NCBI GenBank assembly: GCA_035610835.1
Contig: CM069455.1
Coordinates: forward strand, 21,527,874-21,591,873
Length of the DNA stretch: 64,000 nt
Direction of reading: 5' to 3'
DNA from: Ophiura sarsii
Taxonomy: Eukaryota > Echinodermata > Ophiuroidea > Amphilepidida > Ophiuridae
This document shows, piece by piece, positions 21,201 to 32,609 of this stretch. The position numbers and the translations under genes are program-made. Numbering within the stretch: position 1 is the first letter of the stretch; every line of letters starts with the position of its first letter. Below the pieces are notes generated by a model, which had not been told where the DNA came from, ran no database searches, and saw only the letters and a program-made list of their open reading frames with translations.

Positions 21201-22600
21201 TAAGAATTGAATTAAACCCGCCATGTCACAGACGACACAATGTCACAGGCGAAAAAGTAGTTAAATGTATAATATAAAAATACATAATAGTATATAGAAT
21301 GAATTAAATCCGTCATGTCACAGATGACACAATGTCACAGGCCAAAAAGTAATTAAATGTATGATATAAAAAGACATAATTGTATAGGAAATGAATTAAA
21401 CCCGCCATGTCACAGATGACACAATGACACAGGCGAAAAAGTAATTAAATGTATAATATAAAAAGACATAATAGTATATATATAGAATGAATTAAATCCG
21501 TCATGTCACAGATGACACAATGTCACAGGCGAAAAAGTAATTAAATGTATGATATATAAAGACATAATAGTATATAGAATGAATTAAACCCGCCATGACA
21601 CAGATGACACAATGTCACAGGCGAAAAAGTAATTAAATGTATAATATAAAAATGCATAATAGTATATAGAATGAATTAAACCCGTCATGTCACAGATGAC
21701 ACAATGTCACAGGCCAAAAAGTAATTAAATGTATGACATAAAAAGACATAATTGTATAGGAAATGAATTAAACCCGCCATGTCACAGATGACACAATGTC
21801 ACAGGCGAAAAAGTAATTAAATGTATGATATATAAAGACATAATAGTATATGAAATGAATTAAACCCGCCATGTCACAGAAGACACAATGTCACAGGCAA
21901 AAAAGTAATTAAATGTATAATATAAAAAGACATAATAGTATATAGAATGAATTAAATCCGTCATGTCACAGATGACACAATGTCACAGGCGAAAAAGTAA
22001 TTAAATGTATGATATATAAAGACATAATAGTGTATAGAATGAATTAAACCCGCCATGTCACAGATGTCACAATGTCACAGGCGAAAAAGTAATTAAATGT
22101 ATAATATAAAAAGACATAATAGTATATAGAATGAATTAAACCCGCCATGTCACAGATGACACAATGTCACAGGCCAAAAAGTAATTAAATGTATGATATA
22201 TAAAGACATAATAGTATATGAAATGAATTAAACCCGCCATGTCACAGATGACACAATGTCACAGGCGAAAAAGTAATTAAATGTATAATATAAAAAGACA
22301 TAATAGCATATAGAATGAATTAATCCCGCCATGTCACAGATGACACAATGTCACAGGACAAAAAGTAATTAAATGTATGATATAAAAAGACATAATAGCA
22401 TATAGAATGAATTAAACCCGCCGTGTCACAGATGACACAATGTCACAGGACAAAAAGTAATTAAATGTATGATATAAAAAGACATAATAGCATATAGAAT
22501 GAATTAAACCCGCCGTGTCACAGATGACACAATGTCACAGGCCAAAAAGTAATTAAATGTATGATATAAAAAGACATAATAGCATATAGAATGAATTATA
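15269..22600 (-). repeat. 92-bp satellite, reverse arm
   Basis: About 80 monomers of the same satellite in reverse orientation, starting AGGCGAAAAAGTAATTAAAT. Landmarks read TGACACAATGTCACAGGCG, CCGCCATGTCACAG and AGACATAATAGTATATAGAA. Many monomers carry a CATACTAGTATATA variant that I did not see in the forward arm. Higher-order duplications are present: TTATATCCGTCATG near 16990 and 19289 (offset about 2299 bp) and CTAGTGTATAGAATG near 18443 and 20141 (offset about 1698 bp). The last monomers (about 22270-22590) share GCATATAGAA and AGGACAAAAAG variants, a local homogenised block. Frames of 60-80 codons here are translations of the repeat. Confidence 0.95.
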
Positions 22601-22711
22601 CCCAGTTTGACACGTACAGTAGTATATAGAATAAATAACATCCCATGAACGTACATAAAACAATACAACATTAGGTATAACGATGGTAATACTACGAAGC
22701 TTTATTGGTAT

Positions 22712-22910
22712 CATTTCGTGTCGCGTATTTCGTGTCGCGACCCGAAATCTCGTGTCGCGTATTTCGTATCGCGCCCCGAAATTTCGTATCGCGACCCGAA
22801 ATCTCGTATCGCGACCCCGAAATCTCGCCCCGAAATTTCGTGTTTCGCCCCGAAATCTCGAGTTTTTGTATCACGAAATTTCGCATTTTGAATAGCGAAA
22901 TCTCGTCCTC
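22712..22910. repeat. short CGAAAT/TCGCG-rich tandem repeat
   Basis: Degenerate units of about 15-20 bp built from CCCGAAATCTCG, TTTCGTATCGCGACC and CGAAATTTCG. Partial palindromes (CGAAATTTCG) recur. It is the most CpG-rich patch of this part of the window. Frames open on both strands are caused by repeat periodicity and carry no recognisable protein. Confidence 0.8.
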
Positions 22911-24160
22911 AGAAAATCGTTATACCGTGATCGCTCATCACTACTAGTATGCTAGGGATACAGGCTTTCCGTATTCGTTACGTCGGTGTTTTGGTAAATT
23001 TAAAACTCAAATTATTGCAGTCAAGTGAGTCAACGATATCTTTTAGGGAATAATCTAGTCAGGGAATGGTATAATCTTTAGCTCAAGTCAATGCTATGGT
23101 ATAATAACATCTGGAAATTGAGTAACTCACTGCTTCAGAGTCAGACATCGATGTATGTACCCGGGCTAGGATGAAAGTAAGTAAGCTTATTATCATGATT
23201 ATATTACTTTTTTTAGACAGTAGAACTAGTAGGTTTATAGATAGTGGTAAAAAAGACAACACATTTGGTCCTACTCATACCCATGGGGTTAAACATGTAG
23301 GATGACCCAACTGGTATTGGTTGGGGCGGACCTACGTCACGCCGGTGAAAACAAATCAAACGCCGGTGAAAACAAAAACAAAAACAACTTGCGCAGATCA
23401 ATCAATTAATTAAGGCAACCGCACAGTGCGCCTACTGCGAATCAAGTGCGTAACGCTCAGCGTTGAGTGCGTGCATGGAATGTTTTGTTAATGAAACACT
23501 GGTTGCCAAGCAAATTTGCTAAAAATAACTCAAAGTTCCCGTAGGCCTATGTCTGCACCTTCCTTACATGACAATAGGTATTATAATTATACTTCATTTA
23601 TAGCCCTCTACAAGATTAAAGGGGCATTGAGAGATGTATCGATATACTATGAGCAAATAAGGTAAAGATAATCATCAACATAGCCCAAATCCAAAATATC
23701 ATATAATTCCGACATCCGCTTCATGCCAAACTAAGCAAATAACGGCACTTCCGGGTTGAGATTTGCCGCAAAAGTATGTGTGTAAAACTTAGCATAATAT
23801 TGTTTGCCCTACACCCCCACTCAAATTTCTGACTCGGCAGCACATTTCCCAGATTGTTTTAGGAAAAACAAACGCCCGACCGACCCACCGGAGAGGTTCG
23901 TTTGAACAGGGTTTTTTTCTTCACCTTATATAATTAATAATTAATTTGGTACAAATAATAACAACAATTAAATTTGCTGGGATAAAAAGTAATAATTTCG
24001 ATTTAGACATGACTAATAATAAGATCTAATCTAATGTTGTTCTTCTTCCTCTTGCTCTGTTTTTCAGGTAACTCAAACATGGTGCAGGGTCTGATTGAGG
24101 TCTAAGTCTAGCCAAGCCAAGGTGTCATCTGATGTGTCGCAAACATAGCTTCTGCTTCAG
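22911..24160. other. unassigned intergenic-like DNA
   Basis: No gene is recognised. A short tandem word ACGCCGGTGAAAACAAA occurs twice at about 23339-23376. A pyrimidine-rich stretch ending TTTTTCAG at about 24042-24067 resembles a splice acceptor, but the following frame stops quickly. GTCGGGCG-type words occur near 23875. Confidence 0.4.
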
Positions 24161-24238
24161 TCTGGACCGATTCTGTTCTTGCTCTACATCAATGACCTTC
24201 TAATTAATTTAAAGTCACAATCAACAAGTTCTTTATAA
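24161..24238 (+). pseudogene. reverse transcriptase remnant (LYINDL motif)
   Basis: The plus-strand frame reads SGPILFLLYINDLLINL, which matches the conserved GPxLF..YINDL block of LINE reverse transcriptases, just upstream of where the catalytic YADD would be. The frame ends in TAA at 24236-24238 and the upstream frame is only weakly similar to the usual PQGS motif. Only about 25 codons survive. The clade (CR1, L2 or Jockey group) cannot be set from this. Confidence 0.7.
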
Positions 24239-25714
24239 AAGTGTGTCATTTTATTTGTACCTGTCACATCATCAGAAGAACATCAGATTGATCATCACAC
24301 GAGGATATTTTACTGACTGAATCAATGAAAGTAATTCATTTCAGGGACAATCCATTTCCTTTTTCAGGGGGTATATGTGTAAGGCTGCAGGCACTCAACA
24401 TTACCTCCCTACCTTCCACTGCTATAATTCTAATAGTTAACCCTTTACAACATACTTCAGAATTGAATATTTGATGCATCAAATCAATTCTGATTGAATT
24501 ATAAGAAGTGGATAGGCTTGTCGACACAGTTCCAAAATAAAGTTGACAACAAATGGATGATATAGTGATGATGACAACTCATAAATTGAGAAAGGTGACA
24601 GCAAATGAGACAGATAATAACACAGTTGCTTTAATACTTGTCCAAACATTTAAAGGAAATAACATTTTATTATGGGGGGGGGGGGCGTAATGATATAGCA
24701 TCATTATTTTTCTTTTCCTCACAACTCGCCGCACCAGTGTCAAGTTCTTTTTTACAATCATGCCAAGCAAGTGCCACTGGAAGCATAAGGATACATGATC
24801 CTGTGGGTTAAGACTTCACTCATTGTTGTTGGGCATCATGATGTACTCAGATATTTAAAAAAATTTAAAAATATATGATGCAATTTCATCAAGAAACTTC
24901 AGACTGAATAAATCAAAGATTTTGAAAACTATATTATTTGAAATTATACAATCCAGTTGAAAAAGAAAGAATTGGATTTGAGTCATGTATCATTTTAATT
25001 AAAAGTAGTGTGATCAAAAAGAGGTGACAAATGTGTGCTTTATTATATTTTACAGTTGGTTATATTGTTTGTAACTTGAAAACTAGAATTCAAATGTTTG
25101 AGTTTATTAGACCAAAATGTAGCATTTACACCATGCTTTTAAATAATGCATTAAATCCTCAAGGGGGAGGTGGTACTTAAATGTGCTGCGGGAGGTTTGA
25201 AATCCTGACCCTCTTTACAGGGTTTTTACCTTTAAAATGGCTGGTTTGACAAGGGGGTTTTCTCGCAATTGGGATCCATATTTGGAATTGAGCGATTTGG
25301 GACCCATGTTTAGGATTTGCCAGCACAAATCATACCCCATGTTTCGGGACTATTTACAACAAAAATCAGACATGATCTTTTATACGCGAGTACCCCCGCC
25401 CCCCCCCCCCCCCCCCCCCCCCCCCACCACTCCCCCACCGAAGCCTAAAGATATTAAAATATCAATTTGTCTCATAAGTATCTATTTTATTAATTCCTTG
25501 TTAATGTTAGTGCAATTTGTTCCACGCCAGGGAAGATAGGTCTAGGAATGAAGTTTAAATGAATTGGTAATTAAAATGCCGATGAATGGAAAATGAGTAA
25601 AGAAAATTATGATTATTCATTCATTTTATTTATTGTATATATAGGCCTCTGGCTCTTCATATTACATGGTACAACAATTATAAATGCATAAATAAATATT
25701 AAAAAAAACCCTTT
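24239..25714. other. unassigned DNA with homopolymer tracts
   Basis: No gene is recognised. A 12-G run lies at 24674-24685 and a 27-C run at 25399-25425 (preceded by CCCCCG). Near 25270-25360 the sequence has short internal near-repeats (GGGACCCATGTTTAGGATT and ACCCCATGTTTCGGGA). A 100-codon frame at 25237-25539 owes its polyproline to the C-run and is not considered real. Confidence 0.4.
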
Positions 25715-28700
25715 ACTATTGAAGATAGTAACATGTCACTGCATTGGGATATTGCTATCTACTGAAAATACCAATATCTCAATGCAATATCCCAATGCAG
25801 TGATATGTTACTGTCTACTGAAGATAGTAACATGTCACTGCATTGGGACATTTATGTCTTCAGTAGATAGTAACATGTCACTGCATTGGTATATGGCTAT
25901 CTACTGAAGATAACAATATCCCAATGCAGTGACATGTTACTGTCTACTGAAGATATCAATGTCCCAATGCAGTGACATGTTACTATCTTCAGTATACAGT
26001 AACATGCCACTGCATTGGTAACATTTAACTACATTGGGATATTGTTATCTTCATTAGATAGCCATATACCAATGCAGTGACATGTTACTATCTTCAGCAG
26101 CGACATGTTACTATCTACTGAAGATAGTAACATGTCACTCCATTGGGACATTGATATCTTCGGTAGATAGTAACATGTCACTGCATTGATATCTTCAGTA
26201 GATAGTAACATGTCAGTGCATCAGGATCTTCAATAGATAGCCATATACCAATGCAGTGACATGTTACTACTAAGGATATAAATGTCACAATGCAGTGACA
26301 TGTTACAATCTTCAGTAGACAGTAGCATGTCACTGCATTGGGATATTGGTATCTTCAATAGATGGCCATACCAATGCAATGACATCTTACTATCTACTGA
26401 AGATATAAATGTCACAATGCAGTGACATGTTACAATCTTCAGTAGACTGTAACATGTCACTGCATTGGGATATTGCTATCTTTAGTAGACCGTAACATGT
26501 CACTGCATTGGGATATTGATATCTTCAGTAGATAGTAACATGTCACTGTATTGGGATATTGCTATCTTCCGTAGATTGTAACATGTCACTGCATTGGGAT
26601 ATTGCTATCTTTAGTAAATAGTAACATGTCACTGCATTGGGACATTGCTATCTTCGGTATATCATGTCACTGCATTGGGATATTGATGTCTTCAGTAGAT
26701 ATAGCAATATACCAATGCAGTGACATGTTACTATCTACTGAAGATATAAATGTCACAATGCAGTGACATGTTACTCTCTTCAGTAGACAGAAACATGTCA
26801 CTGCATTGCTATCTACTGAAGATATAAATGTCACAATGCAGTGACATGTTACTATCTTATCTTCAGTAGACAATAACATGTCACTACATTGTGATATATA
26901 TGTATCTTCAGTAGATAGCCATATACCAATGCAGTGACATGTTACCATCTACTGATGATGTAAATGTCAATGCAGTGACATGTTACTATCTTCAGTAGAC
27001 AGTAACATGTCACTACATTGGGATATTGTTATCTTCAGTAGATAGTAACAAGTCACTTTATTGGTATATGGCTATCTACTGAAGATATAAATGTGACAAT
27101 GCAGTGACATGTTACTATCTTCAGTAGACCGCATTGGGATATTGGTATCTTCAGTAGATATATAATGAAAATATAAATATCACAATGCAGTGATATGTTA
27201 CTATCTTTAGTATACAATAACATGACACTGCATTGTGATATATATTTATCTTTAGTAGATAGTAATCTTCAGTAGACAGTAACATGTCATTACATTGGGA
27301 TATTGTTATCTTCAGTAGATAGTAACATGTCACTTTATTGGTATATGGCCATCTACTGAAGATATAAATGTCACAATACAGTGACATGTTACTATCTTCA
27401 GTAGGCAGTAACATGTCACTGCATTGGGATATTGGCATCTTCAATAGATAGCCATATACCAATGCAGTGACATGTTACAATCTACTGAGGATATAAATGT
27501 CACAATGCAGTGACATGTTACTATCTTCAGTAGGCAGTAACATGTTACTGCATTGGGATATTGGTATCTTCAATAGATAACCATATACCAATGCAGTGAC
27601 ATGTTACAATCTACTGAGGATATAAATGTCACAATGCAGTGACATGTTACAATCTTCAGTAGACAATAACATGTCACTGCATTGGTATATTGTTATCTTC
27701 AATAGATAGCCATATACCAATGCAGTGACATGTTACTATCTTCAGCAGACAGTAACATGTCACGGCATTGGGATATTGGTATCTCCAGTAGATAGTTACA
27801 TGTCACTGCAGTGGGATATTAATATATTCAGTAGACAGTAACATGTCACTACATTGGGATATTGTTATCTTCAGTAGATAGTAACATGTCACTTTATTGG
27901 TATATGGCTATCTACTGAAGATATAAATGTCACAATGCAGTGACATGTTACTATCTTTAGTAGACCGTAACATGTCACTGCATTGGGACATTGATATCTT
28001 CAGTACATAGTAACATGTCACTGCATTGGGAACTTGTTATCTTCAGTAGATAGTAACATGTCATTGCATTGGTATATGGCTATCTACTGATGATATAATT
28101 GTCACAATGCAGTGACATTTTACTATCTGCAGTAGACAGTAACATGTCACTACATTGGATATTGTTATCTTCAGTAGATATTAACATGTCACTTTATTGG
28201 TATATGGCTATCTACTGAAGATATAAATGTCACAATGCAGTGACATGTTATTATCTTCAGTAGACAGTAACATGTCACTGCATTCGGATATTGGTATTTT
28301 CAGTAGATGGCCATACCAATGCAATGACATATGCAATGACATCTTACTGAAGATATAAATGTCACAATGCAGTGACATGTTACAATCATCAGTAGACAGT
28401 AGCATGTCACTGCATTGGGATATTGTTATCTTCAATAGATAGCCATATACCAATGCAGTGACATGATCTACTGAGGATATAAATGTCACAATGCAGTGAC
28501 ATGTTACTATCTTCAGTAGACAGTAGTCACTGCATTGGGCTATCGGCAGTAGGATATTAATATATTCAGTAGATAGTAACATGTCACTGCATTGGGACAT
28601 TGATATCTTCAGAAGATAGTAACATGTCACTGCATTGGGATATTGTTATCTTCAGTAGATAGTAACATGTCATTGCATTGGTATATGGCTATCTACTGAT

Positions 28701-30080
28701 GATATAATTGTCACAATGCAGTGACATTTTACTATCTTCAGTAGACAGTAACATATGTCACTACATTGGATATTGTTATCTTCAGTAGATATTAATATGT
28801 CACTTTATTGGTATATGGCTATCTACTGAAGATATAAATGTCAATGCAGTGACATGTTACTATCTTCAGTAGACAGTAACATGTCACTGCATTCGGATAT
28901 TGGTATCTTCAGTAGATGGCCATACCAAAGCAATGACATCTTACTATCTACTGAAGATATAAATGTCACAATGCAGTGACATGTTACAATCATCAGTAGA
29001 CCGTAGCATGTCACTGCATTGGGATATTGTTATCTTCAATAGATAGCCATATACCAATGCAGTGACATGATCTACTGAGGATATAAATGTCACAATGCAG
29101 TGACATGTTACTATCTTCAGTAGACAGTAGTCACTGCATTGGGCTATCGGCAGTGGGATATTAATATATTCAGTAGATAGTAACATGTCACTGCATTGGG
29201 ACATTGATATCTTCAGAAGATAGTAACATGTCACTGCATTGGGATATTGTTATCTTCAGTAGATAGTAACATGTCATTGCATTGGTATATGGCTATCTAC
29301 TGATGATATAATTGTCACAATGCAGTGACATTTTACTATCTTCAGTAGACAGTAACATATGTCACTACATTGGATATTGTTATCTTCAGTAGATATTAAT
29401 ATGTCACTTTATTGGTATATGGCTATCTACTGAAGATATAAATGTCAATGCAGTGACATGTTACTATCTTCAGTAGACAGTAACATGTCACTGCATTCGG
29501 ATATTGGTATCTTCAGTAGATGGCCATACCAAAGCAATGACATCTTACTATCTACTGAAGATATAAATGTCACAATGCAGTGACATGTTACAATCATCAG
29601 TAGACCGTAGCATGTCACTGCATTGGGATATTGTTATCTTTAATAGATAGCCATATACCAATGCAGTGTGACATGTTACTACTGAGGATATAAATGTTAC
29701 AATGCAGTGGACATTTTTACTATAATCAGTAGAAAGTAATATGTCACTGCATTGGGATATTGTTATCTTCAATAGATAGCCATATACCAATGCAGTGACA
29801 TGTTACTATCTACTGAGGATATAAATGTCACAATGCAGTGACATGTTACTATCTTCAGTAGACAGTAATATGTCACTGCATTGGGATATTGGTATCTTCA
29901 GTAGATAGTAACATGTTACTGCAGTTGGATATTGATATCTTCAGTAGATAGTAACATGTCACTGCATTGGGATATTGTTATCTTCAGTAGATAGCCATAT
30001 ACCAATGCAGTGACATGTTACTATCTACTGATGATATAAATGTCACAATGCAGTGACATGTTACTATCTTCAGTAGACAG
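25715..30080. repeat. bidirectional satellite with units of about 44 bp
   Basis: Units contain AGTAACATGTCACTGCATTG, then GGATATTG with variants, then ATCTTCAGTAGATAG. They occur in both orientations and switch repeatedly over the whole block, often every one or two units (the reverse form reads CAATGCAGTGACATGTTACT). Adjacent opposite units form palindromes of 40 bp or more, so the region is a chain of potential hairpins. Units are diverged in the linker (GATATTGCTATC, TATATGGCTATC, GATATAAATGTC). Frames of 60-140 codons on the minus strand are repetitive translations (STEDxNMSLHC-type) without protein features. The block ends at CAGTAGACAG near 30080. Confidence 0.9.
28120..29790. repeat. 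higher-order copies of the bidirectional satellite, period about 604 bp
   Basis: Composite segments repeat in order. ACATATGTCACTACATTGG is at 28751 and 29355, with a diverged form near 28140. GGGCTATCGGCAGT is at about 28537 and 29141. The runs AGTAGACCGTAGCATG and AGTAGATATTAATATG recur as well. About 2.7 copies are present, near 28120-28725, 28726-29330 and 29331-29790, with small indels. This is a recent block duplication within the older satellite. Confidence 0.75.
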
Positions 30081-30155
30081 TGTGCGTGTGTGTTGTATAA
30101 TTTAACTCAATGACAAAGAATGAATATTGACTGGTCCTTAAATAGGGGGATGAAC

Positions 30156-30280
30156 GGAGATTATCGTTCCCTCGTTAATCTAGCATACCTGGGCTACCAC
30201 CACCCTGAGGCAGAGCCAGGGGTGAGAGTACTAGGCCGGCTGGTCAGGTATGCTAGGGCAACTTGGGAGCGATAATCTCC
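30156..30280. mobile_element. short inverted-repeat element (MITE or palindrome)
   Basis: GGAGATTATCGTTCCC (30156-30171) and CTAGCATACCTG (30180-30191) pair with CAGGTATGCTAG (30244-30255) and GGGAGCGATAATCTCC (30265-30280), giving arms of about 36 bp with few mismatches. The spacer is GC-rich. No target duplication is evident. It lies just outside the end of the 44-bp satellite. Confidence 0.7.
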
Positions 30281-31639
30281 GCCCTTACTCTCATCACCAG
30301 TGAATATGTATGGCAAACAATTGTGATATCAAAATAAGGCCAACAACCAAACAACAAATACTTGCAGTTATTTTAAGGTTATTTTATTCATCCATTTCAT
30401 GTTTGAATCATACAATTTTAATATGAATGTTATTGAAATACATGATAATAAGGTACATCCAAATATTTGGCAAAACCAGATTTTTTAAATATACGCACAT
30501 TTTACCCTGAATGAATAAAAATCAGGTCTGCATTGTACCTGTGCATGTTTCAAAATCAAATGGTGCATCCCTTATGTGTAGACAGAAATCACTACGAGAA
30601 TCAACTTGGATTCTCGGAACTTAATCAGCGGGAATTTGCACTCGGCATATATTTGGTCGGGGTCGGTCAGGTTTTTTATTGAATTTTCAATATAAATTGT
30701 CAAAAATAAATTGTCAAATGTTTCAAAATTCAAAAAACAAAAACAAAAGTGGTTTATTTTTAATCCAACATTTTCAAAATTGATCTAAAAATAAATAGAA
30801 ACCAGGTCCTGAGTATGGTGGCCTTGCACCCATAGAGTTTGGTGGCCCAGTCATTGAGTATGATGGCCCGGCCATGGGAAAATTTGTCAGGCCCGTACAA
30901 CAGAGTGTGTTTTTTTGCATCGCCTGATGTGCTATAGTATTAGTCGAGGATAAAACACCCTGTTTTACGGGATCGACAGACCCACTTTTTGCGTTTTTCA
31001 CGATATTCTGGGGGTTTTTTTAGAATTGTTTTCTCAAATTATGTAAAATCAACCGTTTTGGGCCAAAATGGGTGTTTTCACAAATTTGTACAAAAATTTC
31101 CAATTTATGCAGATTTTGGTGACATTTGAGGTACCCCCCCCCCCAAAAAAAAAACCCCACAAAAAACACCTGACTGACCGACTCTACATGACAGGTAAAA
31201 CAGGTGTGTGTTTTTTCTTAATACTAAATGATTGTAATAGTTAGTCGGAGGCTCTGCGGTGCCACCTAAAATATATAGAATATCATGTAACTAATAAAAC
31301 ATCGGTCCTGTTCCAGAGTTCAACTCATTCCTTTTCTTATTTAGATCACACTTGAAATGCATTGTCTTTTTCCTTATAATTTGCTTGACATGTAACAGTG
31401 ATGTACAGTGTAACAGTATTGTTTATGAGTTACTATTTAAGAAGCTTTTTAGGATGTGTTTAGTCCTATCAGATGCCCTAATCATGGTATCACAAATTCC
31501 CTGTTGTAGCTAGCGACAAGTGTGCGGTGCGCCATAAAGATGTAGATCTCGTAAACCATCATTCCCTGTATATATAAAGACAAAAACAAAAATAGTGAAG
31601 TGAATTAATTTTCTTTCTATAATTTGATCAGCTCCAAAT
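30281..31639. other. unassigned DNA, possible degraded inverted-repeat element
   Basis: No gene is recognised. GTCGGTCAGGTTTTTTATTG (30661-30680) is roughly inverted near 31164-31182 (ACACCTGACTGACCGACTC), which may mark the ends of a decayed element of about 530 bp. A TGGTGGCC/GATGGCCCGGCC short repeat lies at 30816-30876. A C-run followed by an A-run lies at 31135-31153. A 75-codon minus frame (30774-31001) overlaps the short repeat and has no recognisable domain. Confidence 0.35.
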
Positions 31640-31702
31640 TGGCGAAGCCTCCTTACAGCAGCACAAAAATAACATTGGCGGGCCGTAGGTTGCCCACCCC
31701 TG
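31640..31702 (-). mobile_element. hAT-type transposon end (fragment)
   Basis: On the minus strand from 31702 the sequence begins CAGGGGTGGGCAACCTACGG and continues CCCGCC. This is a typical hAT terminus of the CAGGGG...GCGGCCCGC class and differs from the hAT-like element at 5088-5676. The partner end was not found (the outside 8-mer GTGCAGAG at 31703-31710 has no visible twin), so the copy is truncated or its other end has decayed somewhere leftwards. Confidence 0.7.
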
Positions 31703-32189
31703 GTGCAGAGTTTTGTGATCATTAGAGGGGCCTAGTTCTCAAAATAAAAATAAATAAAAAGGGCCTGCCCTCCTCTAAGTTTTAGCAGACACCATTTTGT
31801 ATGCCAAATATGGGATAAAACGCTGTTAAATAGGGGAAATTAAAAAGCCCCTCCTATTTTTCCAAAACTCGGACGCGAGTGAAACCTTTTTAAAATTTAA
31901 CTTGGCGTTAGGATTAGGCCCTTCACAATTAATTTTGAGTTTCCTGTTGCCGCCCATGTCCGAAATTGAGATAACAAAATATGTTATTATTTTATTTTTA
32001 TTTAGGATTTCCACAGGCTTTAAAATGACTTTCAATAAACTTCATTTGATACTTTCTGACTTTAATACTATCAGAGATGGTACAAACATAATTATATAGA
32101 ACATGATTGCATTACAATACTAAATAGGTATCAATTTAATTAATACTTGGAAAATAATTAAATGTAAAGTCCTCGATATTAGGGGTTGA
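31703..32189. other. unassigned AT-rich DNA
   Basis: No gene is recognised. Short frames open on both strands across 31826-32099 overlap in opposite directions and lack motifs. TTTATTTTTATTTAG at 31990-32004 resembles an acceptor but has no supporting exon. Confidence 0.4.
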
Positions 32190-32480
32190 AAATTCATCGT
32201 TCGGGAGTTTTCTATCAATCGTGGGTTCGAGTCGCCTTGAAACCAGGATTCTTTGTTCACCCCAAAAAGTTCCTATCTAGGTCGGAAATTCTACAATCAA
32301 ACTTTAATTCAGTGAGGGTTAGTTATCGGAGTCTCTTTCCATGGTTTAAGCTGATAATCAAATTGAATTGTAGAATTTCTCCTCTACCCCATTCGAACGT
32401 GCAGGTCTATACAGTGAGTGTCAGTTCGCCGTGATTCGGAGAGTTACGTTAAGCCGTCCGTTGGTCCCGTGTATTCAGAC
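32190..32480 (+). mobile_element. possible tRNA-derived SINE
   Basis: GGTTCGAGTCG at 32224-32234 is close to an RNA polymerase III B-box (GGTTCGANTCC), though no convincing A-box precedes it. A downstream block, AGTTACGTTAAGCCGTCCG at 32438-32456 followed by TTGGTCCCGTGT, resembles tail regions of invertebrate SINEs as I remember them. A/T-rich 3' tail and target duplications are not clear. An 82-codon frame across it is probably chance. This is a weak call. Confidence 0.3.
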
Positions 32481-32609
32481 AATTCACCCTGAATACGTTA
32501 AATAGTTACAGGCCTCATCGTAAAGAGTACAATGTAGGGGATCATCCTGGGTCTGTTACCTGTACACAAGTATTCCTAGGTTTCAGGAAATACGCAGTGC
32601 AACAATATT

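Noticed and set aside
7041..22600. Hydrophobic frames of 60-79 codons in the 92-bp satellite that could be read as small membrane proteins
   Set aside because: They are monomer translations that appear in several places in both arms. The monomer length is not a multiple of three, so longer frames cannot persist.
7041..22600. CRISPR array
   Set aside because: The sequence is contiguous 92-bp monomers without unique spacers, in a eukaryotic context, with no cas genes.
22683..22947. Overlapping frames on both strands at the CGAAAT repeat
   Set aside because: Open frames arise from the short repeat; translations are repetitive (RNLVSR, EISGRDTKF) without function.
25237..25539. Polyproline protein of 100 codons
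   Set aside because: The prolines are the translation of a 27-C run; flanking codons have no recognisable domain.
25715..30080. Repetitive minus-strand frames of 60-140 codons (STEDxNMSLHC-type)
   Set aside because: They are translations of the palindromic satellite, open because the unit lacks stops in that phase. No protein family fits.
7041..30080. Common origin of the 92-bp and 44-bp satellites because both contain ATGTCACA and palindromic TGACA/TGTCA words
   Set aside because: The shared words are 7-8 bp only and the surrounding unit sequence, length and organisation differ. Chance or convergence is sufficient.
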